Assembly (NCBI RefSeq): GCF_040954645.1
Contig: NC_092806.1
Location: 115,736,458-115,800,457, forward strand
DNA from: Diabrotica undecimpunctata
Lineage: Eukaryota; Arthropoda; Insecta; Coleoptera; Chrysomelidae
Reading direction: 5' to 3'
Length of the DNA: 64,000 nt
Shown here in pieces: positions 1 through 14,115 of this stretch (positions are counted from its first letter, which is position 1; each line of letters begins with the position of its first letter). The notes under the pieces are model-generated. The model was not told the origin of the DNA and made no database searches. It worked only from the letters and a program-made list of their open reading frames with translations. Both the position numbers and the translations under genes were made by a program.

Positions 1-689
1 ACTGGAGAACTATATGGTATCGTCGAGGCTTTTCATATATTGGAACCAACTGATCGCAATGTAGCGATTTACACAGACTCCTTATCATCAATACAAGTGA
101 TTAAAAATATGTTCTCAGATCATCCTCTGGTAAATTCAATACATATATGACATATAATAAACTTACGGACCATGGAGAAAGTGTCACTATTGTCTGGGTA
201 CCTTCACATGTAGGAGTTGTAGGAAATAAGGATGCAGATGTAGCCGCACAAGAAGCTTCTACTTTGGATATACCTATATCAAATATCCAGCTGCATAATG
301 ATATTAAAAATGTTCAAAAAGCGTATATATGACAAATGCAAGCTAATTGGAACACAACTCCGAGCCATTTACACGATATACAACCAGTTATACCTTTCTT
401 AGAGCTACCACCTATGTCCAGAAGACACAAGGTTATTCTAAGAAGATTAAGAATTGGACACACTCAGCTTATACATGGCTTTCTCATAGCATCTACCGAT
501 TCACCTAAATGCGGCCATTGCAGTAGTCCCTTAACCGTCAAGCATTTCCTTAAAGAATGTCCACATCTTTCTACTAAAAGAAAACAACACCAGTTGGGAG
601 GTAATATACAGGAAATGTTAAATGAAACTGAGAAATATGCAAGACTGTTTAAATATTTAAAAGACATTCAAGTGCTTTATAAACTCTGA
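1..689 (+). pseudogene. non-LTR ORF2 C-terminus: RNase H and Cys-rich tail (broken)
   Basis: Frame 1 from base 1 reads an RNase H strand with YTDSLSSIQVIK (the second catalytic acidic position) and stops at about 148-150. Coding then continues in frame 3 from 147, with WVPSHVGVVGNKDAD (the last RNase H motif and its aspartate). An in-frame TGA follows at 330-332, and coding resumes to 689. The last part has CGHC...H...C, the zinc-knuckle-like motif that follows RNase H in Jockey/I-type ORF2 proteins. One frameshift and one stop make it a pseudogene. In a live copy this would degrade RNA in the RNA:DNA hybrid during target-primed reverse transcription. Confidence 0.85.
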
Positions 690-853
690 ATTGTAATTAT
701 GTATAACGGTTAAATTTGTAAAAAATAAGTATTGTGTATTATGTACTGTATATTGCCAAATGTAAAACTGTATTTGTAATACCCTTATATTGTATTATAC
801 TGTCATCGTATCAATGACCTCGTCGGCGAGACACGTTAATTCAAATAAAAAAA
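1..853 (+). mobile_element. 5'-truncated non-LTR retrotransposon, 3' part
   Basis: The window opens inside a plus-strand non-LTR retrotransposon. The visible part is the RNase H region, a Cys-rich tail domain, a roughly 165 bp 3' untranslated region and an A-rich tail (AATAAAAAAAA) near 845-853, which I take as the 3' end. Jockey-, I- and R1-group elements that carry RNase H downstream of the RT have this order. The EN and RT domains lie outside the window or are lost. No target duplication can be checked because the 5' side is cut. Confidence 0.8.
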
Positions 854-1069
854 ATTATGAATTGCTTAGCTATATTTAAGATCTTGCTTTAGGTTTGACA
901 AACATGCTCCCTTGGTGGGAAATATTTGATAAAATAACACAACATTTATACAGTGCTCAATATGCTTAAAACAAATCAAGAAAAACGTTGTGGTGGCCAA
1001 TTACAATATAAATACTGAGTAAAATATAATAATTTTTGAAAGTATTTAATAAATGCAATATTAGTGAAA
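854..1069. other. no gene seen
   Basis: AT-rich sequence between two retrotransposon remnants. I see no coding potential or motif. Confidence 0.6.
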
Positions 1070-1260
1070 ATGGACACCAGAAGATTGGCAAAAAGAGCCC
1101 TAGATAATAGAATTAAGGATGCAAGGCCAAAAGGCAGACCACGGATAAAGTGACAGCAGACGCGAAAAATGTGTTAGACGTGAGAAGCTGGAGAAGATCG
1201 GGCCGAGACCGCCAAGGTTGAAGGCATAGTTTGGAGGAGGCCAAGGCTCGATTCGGGCTG
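1070..1260 (+). pseudogene. 3' terminal scrap of a non-LTR ORF2
   Basis: Reading the plus strand with stops ignored gives the usual tail of many insect non-LTR ORF2 proteins: a Gly-Arg-Pro-Arg stretch (KGRPRIK), then a W-R-x-x-x-x-D-R block (VRSWRRSGRDRQG), then LEEAKARFGL before a stop. Three stop codons or shifts interrupt it. Only the last 60 or so codons remain, as expected from a heavily 5'-truncated copy. The coding end runs straight into a (GA)n array, which may be the copy's own 3' tail. Confidence 0.6.
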
Positions 1261-1265
1261 TAGCG

Positions 1266-1334
1266 CCATTGGAGAGATAGAGATAGATAGAGAGAGAGAG
1301 AGAGTGAGAGAGAGAGAAAGAGAGAGAGAGAGAA
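1266..1334 (+). repeat. (GA)n / (GATA) microsatellite
   Basis: Mostly perfect GA dinucleotides with a few GATA units and single interruptions. It lies directly 3' of the ORF2 scrap, so it may have grown from the element's tail. Confidence 0.9.
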
Positions 1335-2025
1335 TGACAACTACGAAGTGTTAAAAAAATATCGTCGCAAACCCTGGACAAGAAGCGTGTAACCCTGTTT
1401 TTTCTTTTTTGTTTATCTTCTATTTATTTCATTTTCTTTTGTGGTTAGATTAGAGTAAAGATTTTATGGAATAAATATATTTTCTGTCCAAGAAGATGAT
1501 AATATTGACTTTTGACATTTGTGGTTGGTTATATGACAATGGTCTAAGTTTAATAAACTCCAGGACAAAATTTAAAATGTTTATTTAAATTTTCAATGCA
1601 CATTTTATACGTTTTCGTAGTCGAAAAAGGGAAAATTCAGTGGTGTTTTAAAAAATAACATGATACGTATCCTCGCCCTTATTAACTTATTTATTTTTAA
1701 CACGTAAGCCAAATGCTCGGACAGGTCAACTTTGATTTTTGTAAATGGGAAAGTACATCATGTGACATCTTATTTAAAAGCTTTTAAAATACTGATTTTA
1801 AAAACGTATAATACTTTGGTTCGAAAATTTACAGAATCTAAATTATTAAGAGGAAGAGTTTCAATATACCTACGTATCTCTAGATCTGGTCAAAAAACTT
1901 ATTTTGATCTTCTGTCGTTGTATAGAAACCAAATTCTTTTTTGACAGCTATCATAAATAAATACTTTTAATAACTTTAGTGTTGTTGCTATTTTAAAAGA
2001 AATTTGTTTATTGTGAATTTTAAAA
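1335..2025. other. no gene; probable 5' flank of the mariner copy
   Basis: AT-rich. The part from about 1700 probably belongs to the following transposon as its 5' untranslated region, but I cannot find the left inverted repeat. Nothing else is recognisable. Confidence 0.4.
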
Positions 2026-2845
2026 ATGGTACAACCTCGTAATTTACAAGAAAAATGCGAAATGATCAAAATTTATGGTAAAGCTCGCCAGAATTGCCGT
2101 GAGTCGGTAAGAATTTTTAATGAACGCTATCCTGACCGTCCAATAGATAGGCACTGTTTTAAGACAGTTGTAAGCAAATTTTTTAAGACTGGTAGTGTTC
2201 AAAATAAGCAACGGGCAGGAAGAAGACGTTTATCTGAAGATAAACAGATTTCTGTATTAAGTGAGTTTGTCGTTAAACTGTCTACTAAACTGTCTGACTA
2301 AAACTGTTGCTCATGTTTGTGAAGTAGATCAGAAAACAATTTTAAAGATTTTGAAGAGAAATAAATTTCATCCTTACAAAATAAAAATGTATTGCGAAAT
2401 ATTGAAATGAATATTGCGAAACCATGACAAATAATATTACTCAGAAACCTAATTATGTTTAACACATTTGTTTTGGGGACGAAGCGACATTTTTTTGGAA
2501 TGGTCACGTTAATCGTCAAAATGTTAGATACTGGTCTGATGAAAATCCCAGAATATATCAAGAAGGTCACACACAATTTCCACAAAATCTAATGTTTTGG
2601 CAGGCACATTAGGTAACTATTGTAGGCTCAATGTTAATTTACAGTAATTTACATGGTGAAACTTTCCTAAAACGTCATATTTCAGCAAGACGCAGATCCG
2701 CCCTACTATGCCTCCAGGGTGCTAAATTATCTAGATAATATTTTTCCGGCAAGATGGATTGGCCGCCGGGAACATATAGATTGGCCACTAAGATCTCTTG
2801 ACTTAACTACATTTGATTTTTTTCTATGGGGTAAGGTATAAGGGA
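2026..2845 (+). pseudogene. mariner-like transposase with DUF4817-type N-terminus (decayed)
   Basis: The first 91 codons from the ATG at 2026 are intact and give the helix-turn-helix type seen in DUF4817 proteins: CRESVRIFNERYPDRP, then KTGSVQNKQRAGRRR. After the stop near 2299 the homology continues in shifted frames. FGDEATFFWNGHVNRQNVRYW and the EGHTQFPQNLMFW region lie around 2470-2600. QDADPPYYASRVLNYL and RSLDLTTFDFFLWG lie around 2690-2835 and correspond to the second catalytic Asp and the third acidic block of IS630/Tc1/mariner enzymes, although the third catalytic position is Asp-like here. The enzyme would cut and paste its element at TA sites; this copy is dead. A related fragment lies at 50803-51280. 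Confidence 0.8.
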
Positions 2846-2920
2846 TAAAATCGTGATCGAACTTTGTATTGAAATCCGACGGTTTATGATTTGCAGTATT
2901 CCTTTGGTAGTAGTGGTTCT

Positions 2921-2932
2921 GGACACCCTGTA
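2921..2932 (-). repeat. probable right terminal inverted repeat of the mariner copy
   Basis: GGACACCCTGTA reads TACAGGGTGTCC on the minus strand. That is the typical end of DUF4817-type mariner elements as I remember them. It lies about 75 bp past the last recognisable transposase codon. I did not find the matching left repeat. Confidence 0.5.
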
Positions 2933-3764
2933 GATATCGCTTTCTAAATCTAAAATATTAATATTACCAAGGCGATTACGTATGTACTCATTTTGCACTA
3001 AAACTAAAAAAATTGCTTTTAAATTAATCATTTGTTAGTTATTTGAAAGAATTTATTATATGTTGTAGATGTTTTGGGAGAATTGGTTTTTGTTTGTTAT
3101 GTAAACCGTTTAAATGATGTATTATACCTCATAGAAAATTGTATGCTCACATCGTAAACCGCGAGATTATCTTCAAAACTAAAATTACCCTTTATTAAAA
3201 AAGCCTCAGCGAATTATGAACCGGAAATGCTACGGTGAATTATTCAACTAAATGGCAAATGATGGTATTTTTAAATCTTATTCATAAGATTTTTACTGTT
3301 ACAATACAGTGTATACTGTTTTTACTGGCCTCTTATATGTATGGCATTTTTATTTTATATTAATAATCTGCTTTGAATCTACACTTTCGATTCCGTTAGG
3401 AAGTTACGTCAGCGTGAAGTTTTAAAATGAACATTACTTGCCAACCATTGGCGCAGGTACTAAGCAGCATGTTTTAAAGAGGATTTTTCACAGTGCATGG
3501 AGATGTGTGTCCAAAGTGGACAAAATTTGTTGGAGAGGGACAACTTCTAAATGTACCAAACATGTACCAAAAAAGATCTTAGTCCTGACTTTTGGCTTCT
3601 ATAATGCCTATCTCTATTATTTTTTATGTATTGACACAATTTTATGAAACTTTGTTGCATTTGACGAGATTTTTACCTCAAACGCCGTCAAATATAACAC
3701 AATATTAACGGAATGGTGGTTTATTGTAGTTACACTCTAAGTGTTTATTTGATTATCGTAATCA
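2933..3764. other. no recognised gene
   Basis: AT-rich sequence. An open stretch at 3438-3647 has no features I recognise, and nothing around it supports a gene. The segment may be decayed transposon DNA. Confidence 0.4.
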
Positions 3765-3885
3765 GTGCGTTGGTATCTTAAACTCTTTTAGTGTTTGGAT
3801 GAGTAATTTTTGATTGATATTGTCGTAGGTACTCTCAAAGTCCATGAAGAGAGTGGTGGGTGTATAAATCAAATTCACCACTTTT
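3765..3885 (-). pseudogene. reverse transcriptase scrap with motif A (non-LTR)
   Basis: The minus strand reads LFMDFESTYDNINQKLLIQT, which is RT motif A (F-x-D-F-x-x-x-Y-D with the catalytic Asp), followed by ...EFKIPTH. Only about 40 codons are recognisable. It is a fragment of a non-LTR retrotransposon in antisense orientation; the clade cannot be told. Confidence 0.7.
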
Positions 3886-4233
3886 TCTGGGATTTGCTCT
3901 GTTTAAAGATTTGATCTTTAAATAAAGTATATTCTTGTTGTTGGATCTGAGAATATCAAAAATTTTACCAATTGCTATTCTTTACGCCACTTCTAAAAGT
4001 CCAATGAAATTTAAAAAAAAAAAATGCATAAAGTTTAAAAAAAAACAAAAAAAATATCTGAGGTATAGCTTTAAAATTAGAATGTCGCCAAAAAATAGAG
4101 CGAAAGGGTAAAAAGAAAAGCTCAAGGAAAGCGTATAAAAATTCAAATGATGAACTTGATACCAGAGAAGCTGAAGGGAAGGTATATAAGGAAAAAGACA
4201 GTTAAAATTTGATTTCACGTATAGTGCGTCTGT

Positions 4234-4284
4234 ATATCCGCTTATACGTATTTCACCCTAAAAGGGATCATCAGAGACGGATAT
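4234..4284 (-). ncRNA. hammerhead-ribozyme-like motif (dimer type)
   Basis: On the minus strand the order is ATATCCGTCT, CTGATGA, TCCCTTTTAGGGT, GAAA, TACGTATA, AGCGGATAT. This holds every hammerhead element. Stem I has about nine pairs (AGCGGAUAU with AUAUCCG-U-CU, one bulged U). The CUGAUGA core is intact. Stem II is CCCU/AGGG, followed by GAAA. Stem III is the self-complementary AUACGUAU, with A as the cleavage-site base. A self-complementary stem III with no loop can only form between two molecules. Penelope-like elements are known to carry such minimal hammerheads. The same family recurs at 27514-27556. No activity can be shown from sequence alone. Confidence 0.7.
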
Positions 4285-4461
4285 TCACAGACGCTCTGAA
4301 CGTGAAAATAAATATTTCCTGTCTTGTGAAGCAACTCTAACATGGCTTCGTACGGACACAAATAGCGACATCTCATAATAAATCCGTAAACTAATTTTTC
4401 GAAACCTTTGCGAACCTTTCTAAATTTTTTTCGAAATTTTTGCTTAGTTGAGGAGATATGT

Positions 4462-4590
4462 TGTGTAATGCAATTTTAGATTCCCCGTGTCTCTAATAAC
4501 ATCTTCATCAACGTCTGTTTTGCCTTGCAATTCTTAGAAGGCACAGATTAAAGCATAAATCTGAATTTGGGTTTTGTACTAGGTGATATC
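4462..4590 (+). repeat. diverged copy of the R repeat (see 27258-27809)
   Basis: Shares blocks with the tandem repeat at 27.3-27.8 kb: AATGCAATTTTAGATTCCC, then a TGTTTTGC-TTGCAA block, then TTAGAAGGCACAG and a GAATTTG block. There are several small indels. It again lies within a few hundred bases of a hammerhead-like motif, here in the opposite relative orientation. Confidence 0.6.
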
Positions 4591-4837
4591 CCTGAAACAG
4601 TGTAGATAGCGATAGGAGATATAAAAATAAGTAGTCATACTATTTAAATAGAATTATGAAAGTGGCATAGATGAATAGATGAATAGAGAAGCAGTGTCTT
4701 TGTACTTGTATACAAAAACAAAGGGAATGTTTAACAATGTACCGAATAGGTTGTCAGAGAACTCGTTGGTTTAATGAGGAAGAATTTATGAAAATATAAG
4801 AGGGCGTAGTTGATAGTGAGAAAATCGAAATATTCCA

Positions 4838-5148
4838 AATCTGTTTGGATTTGTATAAGGCACATCAACAACAAAAATTGAAATTTTTATTATACGGCAG
4901 GCGATAGAAAAATATGATAATAAAGAATGAATTTCTGGATATTGTGAAAATATTACGAGAGTTCATAGATAATGAAGTACAGAACATGCGTAAGAGAGTG
5001 GTGTGTTGTGTAATAGAAACATTCCAATGAAACTAAACGACAAATTTTATTCAATTGCTGCAAGACTTAGCTATGACACGGAATATTGGGCGACTAAAAA
5101 GAAAGAAAAACGAATGTATTTTTCAAAAATGAAGATGGATATGTGTTA
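4838..5148 (+). pseudogene. non-LTR (RTE/BovB-like) RT remnant
   Basis: Around 4838-4925 the plus strand reads NLFGFV, a stop, then GTSTTKIEIFIIRQAIEKY. This is the G-F-x-x-G-x-S-T-T block that precedes RT motif A. Around 5023-5148 it reads PMKLNDKFYSIAARLSYDTE and YWATKKKEKRM, the segment after the RT thumb (usually xxYGxExWxxKKxxE). Motifs A to D between them are deleted. Stops and frameshifts are present. Confidence 0.6.
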
Positions 5149-5560
5149 AAAAAATGATAACAACAGGAACAAATTTATTAGGTGTAGCATTAATTGTAGC
5201 CAAAATCATCCAATATGCAGAATCACTGCAACGCAGGAGAAGCAGAAAAAAGGAGACTTTTTTTGCTGAGACAAGAGTTTTGTGAAGGGGATTATTATTG
5301 ATATATTTTTCCGAAACCTTCCATTTATACAACGGTCGTACTGCAGTATATTAACTTATTGTACGGGGTGTCCCAAATTGGTGAATTTTGCAGAGTATAC
5401 CAAAAACTAGAGGAGGTAGAAAAAAAGTTGTTAAGATGTCATTTCTTTTCTTTTCGTTAAAGTAAGGATTGTCCAATCAAATCAATAATAGCTCCCACAT
5501 TAACAAGAAACAAGGCTAATATTGAAGTATTAAAAGTATTAAAGTATCAAAAATATTGAG

Positions 5561-5595
5561 GAATCAAAACTACCACTTTGTGGTAGTTTTGATTC
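5561..5595. repeat. perfect hairpin, 16 bp arms, 3 nt loop
   Basis: GAATCAAAACTACCAC, then TTT, then GTGGTAGTTTTGATTC. No T-tract or gene end is next to it, so it is not an obvious terminator. It may be the tip of a small foldback element. Confidence 0.85.
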
Positions 5596-6480
5596 TCCCC
5601 GTATTCCAAGATTACAGCTTACAGCCCGTACAAAAATACATCTGTTAAAAACTACATATTACGAGACTAGCGATCTACAAAATGACACAGACATATATTT
5701 GAGATAAGAATGAGATCGCTGAATTCGTGACCCTCCAATTATAAAATTGGCTGGACCCTGGTCTTCCTGGCCTGAAAGGCATACGACCGTAAGCGACTCC
5801 ACTGCTCCTACGAGTCCGACACCAAAATGAGGGTGGCGCGATGCATAGAGCATCGCGGGTCTCCACCCTCCCCGTAGTACCTATGTTGCGATTACGTACA
5901 CCCATCCGTTAGTCCCCCCAGGGGCGGAAAGATGACGCAGGCAGAGGAATTCCACCTCGCACGTAGACAGGTCGCCGCCGAGGATCTCTCCTTTACCAGT
6001 CTTAAATCTCCAAGGTAGGTACGTGCCGAGACACCGGAGTCCCTGATGGTGGTGTGAGCCAAAAGAGGTGCATACAGGCTCAGCTCGTTCAACCTCACCT
6101 GGTTCTTATGTAATGAGAGTAGAGTGGTTCCACGAAAGTCTCGTCTCGGATACTAGGAGTGTAGACCGGTGACCGTGACGCCTAAGCGCCCCGAGTGCGT
6201 TTCTACAGACCCGACACCTCAAGCGACGGCTCTCCACCTCTCGATTCCTACCCATTAGTCGCCTCTTACGACAGGTAGGGCTTTCTGGCCTCGGCCGTAT
6301 TCTTATCTCTGCGAGCCGAACGGAGTGCCATATGAGACAGACGTGCGTTTTGGGTTAAGAGTACCTGAGACACTTCGCTTCGGTCTTGTGACCGCGACAG
6401 TCGTTTTATGCAGTTGGGGTGGAGGCTGGTCCATTATTAACTTTTTGTGGTTCATGTACGTCGCTGTAGACGTCGTTGGC
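5596..6480 (-). repeat. GC-rich block, possible non-LTR 5' UTR
   Basis: This block is clearly richer in G+C than anything around it. On the minus strand it holds CTGTCGTAAGAGGCGACTAA (about 6258-6277), a phrase I associate from memory with 5' untranslated regions of insect non-LTR elements. Open stretches occur on the minus strand (for example 5892-6098), but none has a recognised domain. It could be a retrotransposon 5' region or a SINE cluster; I would not call a gene here. Confidence 0.4.
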
Positions 6481-10425
<3,945 letters not shown>

Positions 10426-10907
10426 ATACCCCAAAAATAATATTTAAAATAAATAATTTACTTATTATTTTTTTAAATATTAATTTTCTCATACCTTATT
10501 AAATTTAATAAATCAAAATTTTTTTTTTTTAAATGTGTTAAATACATCCCTGTTCGCTGTCTATGTCAAAGCAGAGAACAACGGATCACAGTTCGGCTAT
10601 TCTATGGTCAAACTGTCATGTCAAATAGAGAGAATAAAATATAACCTTAATTAAAATATAATGGATATTGTGTTCTGTTTATTTATAAACAAAATCTAGG
10701 AATTATTTCCATTCAAAATAACTTTCATCACTATAAATTGGTAAGTTTTTCCACTTTATTATATTAGAAAGACATTTTTATAGCAATTATAGTATCAATT
10801 TTGTGTCTAACCCCAAATTATGATTTTTAGGGTACAAATTAATTTCCATATATACAAAATTCAACAAGTATGATGTCAAATTGATTCAAATGAAATCTAC
10901 CATCTAT
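10426..10907 (-). other. interior between truncated pol and the 3' LTR
   Basis: Non-coding AT-rich remainder where the rest of RT, RNase H and integrase would be expected. Next to the LTR the minus strand reads TTTTTGGGGTAT, a weak candidate for the polypurine tract. Confidence 0.5.
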
Positions 10908-12412
10908 TTAACAAATCAAGTCTATTGAATAAAATGGATATATCAGTAAGATGTTAGTGTTAAGTTTATAACCTAGATATATCAGTACTTTTTGAAAAAT
11001 TGTACATTTTTCTTGATTTATTTTTAGTCCAACTTTGTCTAATCTATTTATTATAATTTTTAGGTGTTTCTCATGATCTTCAGCAGTTTTAGAAAAAATT
11101 AATATATCATCAATGTAGTGAATTACAAAATGTTCATATTGATCCAAAATATCATGAAGACATCTATATAAAGCACTGCAAAATGATTGAAGTCCATATG
11201 GTACTACTTTGAATTGATATACTACTCCATCTATCTGAAATCCTGTATACTGTCTACTTTTTCTTTCTAGAGGTATTAACCAAAAACTATGCTGTAAATC
11301 GATTTTAGTGAAAAATGACATTCCTGTAATTCTTCCTAGTATTCCATCTATACTCATTGGTGCTTCAAATTGCTTTTCAGTGATCTTGTTAATATTCCTT
11401 GCATCCAAACATAACCTGATTTCCCCTGATCTTTTACGTACTACTACTATTGGATTTATAAAACGTGTGTCTGCCTTCTCAATGATTCCATCTTCTAACA
11501 TATTATTAATTGTTTTGTTTACTTCTTCTCTGTATTTATATGGTATTGGGTATGATTTTGTTTTAAAATCTTTTTCTTCTTTAACTTTTATACTATGGAT
11601 ATAATTTTGTGCAATTCTATTTTCTTTATTGACAAGTCCCTTGTGTTGCTGCAATATGGAAATGACTATTGATTTATATTCTTCAGGGCAATTTAAAACT
11701 TTCATCATATCTTCTTCTTTACAAATAACATTATTCTTCATTATGTACTCATTATTCCTTGCTTCCAATGTTACGCACTCCGCCTCGTAGGCATCCATCT
11801 GCTTAAAATTTCCATTCCTTAAATATTCACTACAATAATTATTCTTTACATTCTTTTGGGACATTTCCCTATCATCAAAATACATTTCTTCTTCATAAAC
11901 ATCATTATTTTCTTTTAATAATATCCTATCAACTCTTATTCCTTCTTCCACCTCATCTTTCTGCATAAATTTAATTATTTGCCCTTCCAAAGTTACCATT
12001 TTTTCTTCAAAATCTATCTTTACTTTCTTCTTTTCCAATTCATCATTTCCCATTAATATATCAACACATAAATCCTTGACAATAAATCCTTGCATATTAA
12101 TTTCTTTATTAAGAATATTAATTTTAAAATTGGCTAGTTTATCAATTTCACCCAACTTCTTATTATTTGCACCAACAATTTTAATTTTTGGAATCTTTAT
12201 TATATCTGATAATTTTAATGTATTAAAAATAAAATTCTCCGAGACTAAAGTACTTTCTGAACCAGTATCTATCATAATTTTAATCATTTTATTTTTGGCC
12301 AAAGCATTTATATAAATTAAATTAATAGATTCAATAATTTTCTCTTCATCTAAAGAAATAAATTCAGAAGGTTTTTCATAATAGCAATGGCCTAACTTGT
12401 AATTCAGAAAGT
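10908..12412 (-). CDS. pol: Gypsy pol, protease plus RT, C-terminally truncated
   Basis: The open frame runs on from the gag end in a different frame (a -1 type shift relative to gag) and has no early ATG. Numbering from TTG at 12302, residues 11-20 hold IDTGSESTLV, the aspartic protease site that would process the polyprotein. RT spans about 250-450: catalytic Asp335 in FTKIDLQ and the YIDD box at 396-399 (HYIDDILIFS). After LGYKLNTN (about 450) homology stops and the frame ends 14 residues later. The tether, RNase H and integrase are absent. The direct repeat TACTGATATATC on both sides of the last homologous codons suggests a microhomology-linked rearrangement. It cannot support transposition alone. 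Confidence 0.9.
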
Positions 12413-13972
12413 TTACTGCACAAAATTTTGATTATTAGAATTGTCAGATTGTATCTGACCACTTGGATCTGATGTCCTATGTCTTTCCCTACTATGACTT
12501 CTACTCACATTTTCTTGCCTTGTACTATTTCGTTCCCTGTCTTCGCAGCTTCTATTCCTTCGAACACAATTTACCTGTCTGTTATAGTTAGGTCGCTCTG
12601 TATTTCTTCTATTGTTAAAATCTTGTCTATTATTATTAGTACTGTTATTAAAATGTTGTTTATTATAATTACTGTTATTATTATTAAAATTTTGTAAATT
12701 ATTACCATATCTATAATTATTATATGATTGTCTATATTGTTGATTATCATTTTTATTATATTGAAAGTTATTATTGTTTTTTCTGTTGTTATTATTACTT
12801 GTCATATTGCCTCTTTGTATTCTTTGAATAAAATTAATAAAACTATCTATTGTTTGAATATTTTGTACAGTTACGGTTTGCACAACATCAGCATCAAAAT
12901 GTCTAGATACATTTAAGACTGTTTCATCCTCTCTAAGTGGTGGTTCTAAATATTTTGCAACTGTTATCAGTTTTAATGCATAATCTACCATATTTGATTT
13001 TAAATTGTGATTATACTTTCCAAAATATAGAATTTCTCTAAACTTTGCTTGCTCTAATTCACCCCAATAATAATTTAAAAATTTATTTTCAAATGTTTGA
13101 AAGTTATCTAAATCATTTTCAATACTAGCAAACCAAGTTGCTGCATTGTCATTTAATGTCACTCTAATATAATCTTTAATATCATTAATATTATTCACAA
13201 ATCTTAATTTATGTTTTAAACTATTTATGTATACTCTAGGATGCAAATTGTTTATATTACCAGAGAATTTAATCCCAGTCTCATTTGTTAAATTTAAGTA
13301 AGGTCTCCCTATGTCTCTCATTTGTGAAATATCATCTATTCTCTGTTCCACATTTCTTATTTGATTACTATTTATTTGGATATTTTGTTGTATATCGTCT
13401 AATTTTTCTTCTGTGTTTCTCCTGTCTTCGTTAATTTTTACTTCTAAGTTACATTTCTGTAACTCTATTTTCTGTTCTATATCTATTTTATTATCTTGAA
13501 TAATCCTCTTTACTTCTGTCCTCTCATTGTCTATCCTTTTCTTGTAGTCATTCCGTATACTTTTTATTTCATTTGCAACTTTTTTCTCTGCAGCTTCAAG
13601 TTTTTTATCCATTTGTTTTTCCATTTGTTTTACAATTTTATTATTATTATCTTCTATTTTCTTTTCTAATTTTCTATAATTCTCTTCCAATTTCTGTTCC
13701 ATTTTTTTCATGTCTTCTTTGACTTCTTTTGAATTCTCTTCCAATTTTTTTATGTCTTCTTTGATTTCTTTTGAATTCTCTTCTATTGTCTTGTTCATCT
13801 GCATCATTAATGACATCAAAGCTGCCATATTGACATTTTCCTCTCTTTCTGGATTCATTTCTGCAGTATCTTGTGGAACTTGAACTAAACTCTCCTCTTG
13901 TATAGGTTGTGTTTCTACTTCCACATCTTCTTCATTCTTTTTGCTTCTTGTACCTTTCTTTCCTTGAGACAT
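12413..13972 (-). CDS. gag: Gypsy gag, 519 aa
   Basis: Starts at the ATG at 13972, about 120 bp inside the primer-binding site. Residues 50-215 are a long charged coiled coil rich in K, E, N and D (EENSKEIKEDIKKLEENSKE and similar units). Residues 235-390 form a retrotransposon gag core (HPRVYINSLKHKLRF, NAATWFASIENDL, FENKFLNYYWG). The C-terminal 130 residues are N/R/Q-rich and basic, probably RNA-binding, but lack a CCHC knuckle. The frame is intact. The protein would build the particle that packages element RNA. Confidence 0.9.
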   Translation of the reverse strand: MSQGKKGTRSKKNEEDVEVETQPIQEESLVQVPQDTAEMNPEREENVNMAALMSLMMQMNKTIEENSKEIKEDIKKLEENSKEVKEDMKKMEQKLEENYRKLEKKIEDNNNKIVKQMEKQMDKKLEAAEKKVANEIKSIRNDYKKRIDNERTEVKRIIQDNKIDIEQKIELQKCNLEVKINEDRRNTEEKLDDIQQNIQINSNQIRNVEQRIDDISQMRDIGRPYLNLTNETGIKFSGNINNLHPRVYINSLKHKLRFVNNINDIKDYIRVTLNDNAATWFASIENDLDNFQTFENKFLNYYWGELEQAKFREILYFGKYNHNLKSNMVDYALKLITVAKYLEPPLREDETVLNVSRHFDADVVQTVTVQNIQTIDSFINFIQRIQRGNMTSNNNNRKNNNNFQYNKNDNQQYRQSYNNYRYGNNLQNFNNNNSNYNKQHFNNSTNNNRQDFNNRRNTERPNYNRQVNCVRRNRSCEDRERNSTRQENVSRSHSRERHRTSDPSGQIQSDNSNNQNFVQ

Positions 13973-14094
13973 TTTGAGACTTTACTTGTTCAAATATAAT
14001 TAAAAATAAAATCTATAATTTTTTCTTTCTACTGATAATTAATTTAATTATATGAGAGCACTTATCTTCCCAAACTAATTCTTTTAAATAGAGA
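13973..14094 (-). other. leader between primer site and gag
   Basis: Short untranslated leader of the Gypsy RNA. AT-rich; no further motif seen. Confidence 0.6.
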
Positions 14095-14112
14095 GCCCCA
14101 CGTTGGGCGCCA
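14095..14112 (-). promoter_or_regulatory. primer-binding site, tRNA-Lys type
   Basis: The minus strand reads TGGCGCCCAACGTGGGGC, 3 nt after the end of the 5' LTR. It is complementary over 18 nt to the 3' end, including CCA, of insect tRNA-Lys(CUU) as I remember it. Minus-strand DNA synthesis would start here. Confidence 0.85.
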
Positions 14113-14115
14113 AAT

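Noticed and set aside
1100..1381. Ser/Leu-rich open frames on the minus strand
   Set aside because: They read the (GA)n array as (TC)n and overlap the ORF2 scrap.
3438..3647. 69-codon open frame
   Set aside because: No family recognised, no supporting neighbours; only marginally longer than chance.
5892..6098. 68-codon frame in the GC-rich block
   Set aside because: No domain; a GC-rich repeat gives long frames by chance. The surrounding minus-strand frames overlap one another.
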